The notes under the pieces are model-generated. The model ran no database searches. It had not been told where the DNA came from and saw only the letters and a program-made list of their open reading frames with translations. A DNA stretch of 9,297 nt, taken from Alphaproteobacteria bacterium. Lineage in GTDB: Bacteria > Pseudomonadota > Alphaproteobacteria > Rhizobiales > Rhizobiaceae. Of the stretch, positions 6,735 through 9,297 are shown piece by piece; the stretch's first letter is position 1, and each line of letters opens with the position of its first letter. A program made the position numbers and the translations under genes. The stretch spans positions 1 through 9,297 of the forward strand of contig JAUIBM010000078.1 in the NCBI GenBank assembly GCA_030428345.1. Direction: 5' to 3'.

Positions 6735-6740
6735 ATCATA
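6735..6740 (-). promoter_or_regulatory. Possible -10 element for the DUF1737 gene
   Basis: Read on the minus strand this is TATGAT (5 of 6 to TATAAT). It lies inside a locally AT-rich stretch (about 6735-6790) that stands out from the GC-rich surroundings, some 40 bases upstream of the DUF1737 start. No convincing -35 box is seen at 16-18 bases. The rest of the 139-base gap contains only a 14-bp palindrome at 6717-6730 and no recognisable gene. Confidence 0.2.
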
Positions 6741-6833
6741 TTCCCAAAAAGCTGGTCGACTTTCCGAATAGAAATACGCTTGAAAACAGATCGCTGGGCC
6801 GAGTCTCGCGACCTCGTGTTCGCGAAAACCCCT

Positions 6834-7703
6834 CTAGCGATCGAACAGGCTCCGGCTTTCCAGCAATCTTTGGGCGGCGTCAAGATGCAGTCGCTCGACC
6901 ATCTCGCCGTCGATCTGGATCGCGCCCTTGGCGGCGTTTTCCGCCAGCGCGAATGCCGTGACAATGGCTTCGGCGCGGGCGAACTCCTGCTCCGAAGGCG
7001 AGAATGCAACGTTCGCGGTCTGTATCTGAGCGGGATGTATCAGGGTCTTGCCGTCGAAGCCGAGATCGGCCGCCTGTTCGCATTCCGCCGTAAAGCCGGC
7101 CTCATTCCTGAAGTCGTTGTAGACCCCGTCGAGTATGGCGAGGCCATGCGTCCGCGCCGCCAGCACAACGGCCATGAACCAGGGCAGCATGGCGGCGCGG
7201 CCGGAGCGCATCGGCACGCCGGTCGATTTCGCCAGGTCATTGGGTCCGAGCACCAGCGCGGCAAGGCGCGGCCCGCCGGCGGCGATCGCGGCAATGTCGA
7301 GAATGGCGCGCGGGGTTTCGATCATCGCCCACAGGCGGGCGGGCGAGCCGGCGGCGTCCAGCCGGGCGGCGACTTCCGCGAGCACGCGTGGGTCTTCCAG
7401 CTTGGGCAGCAGGATTGCGTCGGGCGAACAGGCGAGGGCGGCGGCAAGATCGCCTTCGAATTCGGGCGTCTCGCGCGAGGAAACCCGCACGATCCGCTCC
7501 CGCGTCCCGAAATCGCCGCTCGCTACCAGCGTCCGGAGGTTTTCGCGCGCCGCTTCCTGCGCCTCGCCGGCGACGGAATCCTCAAGGTCGAAGATCAGGC
7601 AGTCGCAGGCAAGCGACGGCGCCTTGGCGAGCGCGCGCTCATTGGAAGCGGGCATGAACAATACGGAGCGGCGCGGCCGCCAATTCGGATAGGCAATCAT
7701 CAT
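6834..7703 (-). CDS. HpcH/HpaI aldolase / citrate lyase beta (CitE)-type protein
   Basis: A 289-aa TIM-barrel lyase of the CitE/malyl-CoA lyase superfamily. Such enzymes cleave or form C-C bonds of (3S)-citramalyl-, malyl- or related CoA esters, or act as their thioesterases, using Mg2+. RRSVLFMPASN (11-21) opens the barrel, DLEDSV (39-44) carries the acidic pair, Arg73 lies in IVRVSS, MIETPRA contains the probable metal ligand Glu129, GPNDLA contains the second ligand Asp156, and GFDGKTLIHPAQI (215-227) is the classic late motif. All key residues look intact. The start is ATGATG at 7703/7700; the first ATG is used and the ribosome site is weak (GAGAA). It diverges from the FAD oxidoreductase across 79 bases. 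The CoA substrate cannot be decided from sequence; citrate lyase itself is unlikely because no alpha or gamma subunit gene adjoins. Confidence 0.92.
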   Translation of the reverse strand: MMIAYPNWRPRRSVLFMPASNERALAKAPSLACDCLIFDLEDSVAGEAQEAARENLRTLVASGDFGTRERIVRVSSRETPEFEGDLAAALACSPDAILLPKLEDPRVLAEVAARLDAAGSPARLWAMIETPRAILDIAAIAAGGPRLAALVLGPNDLAKSTGVPMRSGRAAMLPWFMAVVLAARTHGLAILDGVYNDFRNEAGFTAECEQAADLGFDGKTLIHPAQIQTANVAFSPSEQEFARAEAIVTAFALAENAAKGAIQIDGEMVERLHLDAAQRLLESRSLFDR

Positions 7704-7782
7704 GGTGGATGTTCTCGCCCGGTTTGCGGGCGGCGCGCAAGGGGTGCTTGCAAGCGGCTTGAAAGAGGATAGCGTCGGGTTC
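7704..7782. promoter_or_regulatory. Divergent control region with a 10-bp palindrome
   Basis: This short spacer must hold the promoters of both the CitE-type gene (-) and the FAD oxidoreductase gene (+). It contains the perfect palindrome GCTTGCAAGC at 7746-7755, and one arm sequence (GCTTG) recurs at 7757-7761. This is a plausible operator for a shared regulator, although no regulator gene is in the window. No clear -35/-10 pair stands out. The spacer is also open in the frame of the FAD gene back to an ATG at 7702, so part of it could be coding. Confidence 0.35.
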
Positions 7783-9003
7783 ATGACAGCACATTCCACC
7801 CAGGAAGCCGCACAGGGAGCGGGCCGGCAAGCGCCTCGATCGCGCCGGTTCGGCGTGGTGATCGTCGGCGGCGCGATCATGGGCGCGGCGGCGGCGTATT
7901 TCCTGCGCGAGGAAGGCTATGAGGGTTCGATCGCGGTCGTTGAGCGCGACACCGGCTTCGCACATGCGGCGACGGCGCTCTCTGCCGCCGGCATCCGGCA
8001 GCAATTCTCGCTCGCCGAGAACATCCGCCTGTCGAAGGCGTCGCTCGAGTTCTATCGCGGCTTCGAGGCGCGGTTCGGCGTATCCGCCGGCCTGCACGAG
8101 CAGGGCTACCTCCTGCTCGCGCCGCCGTCGGGCCTGGCGGTGCTGCAGGCAAATCACGCAATCCAGCGGGCCGAGGGATGCGATATCGTGCTGGAAGGGC
8201 CGGGCGCGCTCACGGCCCGCCATCCCTGGCTGTCGGCCGACGGCATCGCGGCGGGAGCGACGGGGCTTTCGGGCGAGGGCTGGTTCGATCCGTGGAGCGT
8301 GCTCGGCGCGCTGCGCGGCGCCAACCGGACCCGCAATGTGACGGAGATTTCCGGGGAAGTCGTCGCCGTCTCGGTCCTGCATAACCGGATCGATGCCGTG
8401 ACGCTCGCCGATGGCGCGATTCTTTCCTGCGAGAGCCTGCTCATTGCCGCCGGTCCCAATTCCGGCCGGGTGGCGGCCATGGCCGGCGTCGACCTGCCGG
8501 TGGAGCCGCGCAAGCGCAGCGTGTTCCGCTTCCGATGCCCCGAGCCGCCGCAGGCCGTGCCGCTGACGGTCGACATCACCGGCGTATGGGTGCGGCCGGA
8601 GGGGGACGGCTTCATTTGCGGATGGTCGCCACCCTCCACGCAGGACGGTCCGGCCGATCCGGGCGATTTCGAACCCGACCACGCCTTGTTCGAGGAAGTG
8701 ATCTGGCCCGCCCTTGCCGAACGCGTGCCGGCATTCGAACGGCTTCGTCTCGCCGGGATGTGGGTCGGGCATTACGACTACAACGCCTTCGACCAGAACG
8801 CGGTGATCGGGCCGCACCCGGCGCTGGATAACCTGCATTTTCTTACCGGCTTTTCCGGCCATGGGGTGCAGCAGGCCCCGGCCGCGGGGCGCGCGGCGGC
8901 CGAACACATCGTCCACGGCCGGTTTCGGACACTCGATTGCGCGCCGTTCGGTTTCGCCCGCCTCGCGCGGGGCGAACCCTTCGCCGAGCGAAACGTCATC
9001 TGA
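7783..9003 (+). CDS. FAD-dependent oxidoreductase, DAO (D-amino acid/sarcosine/glycine oxidase-like) family
   Basis: A 406-aa flavoprotein. After about 22 residues comes a dinucleotide-binding fold VVIVGGAIMGAAAAYFL (25-41), whose strand 2 ends in the adenosine-ribose-binding acidic residue Glu55 (VVERD). SAAGIRQQFS (67-76) is the DAO-family segment next to the flavin, IAAGPNSG (221-228) is the second FAD contact, and GFSGHGVQQAPAAGRAAAE (356-374) is the conserved C-terminal flavin motif. Family members oxidise amines, amino or imino acids, or hydroxy acids; the substrate is open. Of the GxGxxG glycines the second is Ala (GGAIMG), a variant also known in this family. The ATG at 7783 has GAGGA at 7765-7769 (13 bases away). 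An in-frame ATG at 7702 would add 27 residues but has no ribosome site. Confidence 0.9.
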   Translation: MTAHSTQEAAQGAGRQAPRSRRFGVVIVGGAIMGAAAAYFLREEGYEGSIAVVERDTGFAHAATALSAAGIRQQFSLAENIRLSKASLEFYRGFEARFGVSAGLHEQGYLLLAPPSGLAVLQANHAIQRAEGCDIVLEGPGALTARHPWLSADGIAAGATGLSGEGWFDPWSVLGALRGANRTRNVTEISGEVVAVSVLHNRIDAVTLADGAILSCESLLIAAGPNSGRVAAMAGVDLPVEPRKRSVFRFRCPEPPQAVPLTVDITGVWVRPEGDGFICGWSPPSTQDGPADPGDFEPDHALFEEVIWPALAERVPAFERLRLAGMWVGHYDYNAFDQNAVIGPHPALDNLHFLTGFSGHGVQQAPAAGRAAAEHIVHGRFRTLDCAPFGFARLARGEPFAERNVI

Positions 9004-9012
9004 CGGCAAGGG

Positions 9013-9034
9013 GCGACAGGGTCTCGACCGTCGC
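9013..9034 (+). terminator. Weak hairpin behind the FAD oxidoreductase gene
   Basis: Ten bases after the stop, GCGAC (9013-9017) pairs with GTCGC (9030-9034), and GGT pairs with ACC around a CTCG loop, with a two-base bulge. No T-run follows. A second small inverted repeat, CCGGAT...ATCCGG, lies at 9036-9055. Either could slow transcription before leuD, but neither is a convincing intrinsic terminator. The rest of the 81-base gap must hold the leuD leader; no strong promoter match is seen. Confidence 0.2.
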
Positions 9035-9084
9035 GCCGGATTGGGTTACATCCGGTCGCATCTTCGATATCGGGTGCTTGAACC

Positions 9085-9297
9085 ATGCTGAAATTCGACA
9101 CGCTTACCTCCGTCGCCGCGCCGCTGCCGATCATCAACATCGACACCGACATGATCATTCCCAAGGACTATCTGAAGACGATCCAGCGCACCGGGCTGGG
9201 CAAGGGTCTGTTCTCGGAGATGCGCTACGACGAGAGCGGCGCGGAAAACCCGGATTTCGTGCTCAACCAGCCACAATACCGCAATTCGCAGATCCTG
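9085..9297 (+). CDS. leuD: 3-isopropylmalate dehydratase small subunit LeuD (3' partial)
   Basis: First 71 residues of LeuD, which with the LeuC large subunit isomerises 2-isopropylmalate to 3-isopropylmalate in leucine synthesis. The N terminus MLKFDTLTSVAAPLP is followed by the family hallmark NIDTDMIIPKDYLK (18-31), then RTGLGKGLF (35-43) and ENPDFVLNQP (54-63). These blocks are very like rhizobial LeuD. The full protein is about 200 residues, so roughly two thirds lies beyond the window. The start follows the normal LeuD N terminus; the ribosome site is weak. In many Alphaproteobacteria leuD is separated from leuC and lies near leuB; here the preceding gene is the unrelated FAD oxidoreductase, 81 bases upstream. 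Confidence 0.96.
   Translation, partial: MLKFDTLTSVAAPLPIINIDTDMIIPKDYLKTIQRTGLGKGLFSEMRYDESGAENPDFVLNQPQYRNSQIL

Noticed and set aside
6695..7009. Upstream extension of the DUF1737 open frame on the minus strand
   Set aside because: The extra codons read across the intergenic gap and the end of the CitE-type gene in another frame. The DUF1737 domain begins at the ATG at 6694.

Overview
The window is GC-rich, tightly packed DNA with strong GC3 bias. It most likely comes from an alphaproteobacterium of the Hyphomicrobiales (Rhizobium/Mesorhizobium-like) group. This rests on the close rhizobial look of the partial LeuD protein at the right end, the small DUF1737 and zincin-like metallopeptidase genes, and the peptide-type ABC transporter joined to sugar-catabolic genes. 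The genus is inference.

Left part (1-5715, + strand): five genes run in one direction and each overlaps the next by 4 or 8 bases, so they form one translationally coupled operon that continues to the left of the window. In order they are: an OppD/DppD-type ATPase (5' end cut off), an OppF/DppF-type ATPase, a cytoplasmic alpha/beta hydrolase, an FGGY-family pentulose-type kinase, and a protein of the L-fucose/L-arabinose isomerase superfamily. Together they suggest import of a small carbohydrate conjugate by a peptide/opine-family ABC transporter, hydrolytic release of a sugar, aldose-ketose isomerisation and phosphorylation. The substrate cannot be read from the sequence, and no enzyme acting on the phosphorylated product is present in the window.

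Scar (about 5718-6033): the space behind the isomerase gene is not empty. It holds a frameshifted fragment of an IS256/Mutator-type transposase. The fragment ends at a perfect 13-bp-arm hairpin flanked by two imperfect direct repeats, and a weak promoter-like site follows.

Right part (6034-9297): the genes here look like core or general metabolism. A small zincin-like metallopeptidase (+) converges on a DUF1737 protein (-). A CitE/HpcH-HpaI-type lyase (-) and an FAD-dependent DAO-family oxidoreductase (+) diverge from a 79-bp spacer that contains a 10-bp palindrome. The window ends inside leuD (+), the small subunit of 3-isopropylmalate dehydratase. The transposase scar therefore lies at the border between an accessory catabolic operon and more conserved genes.
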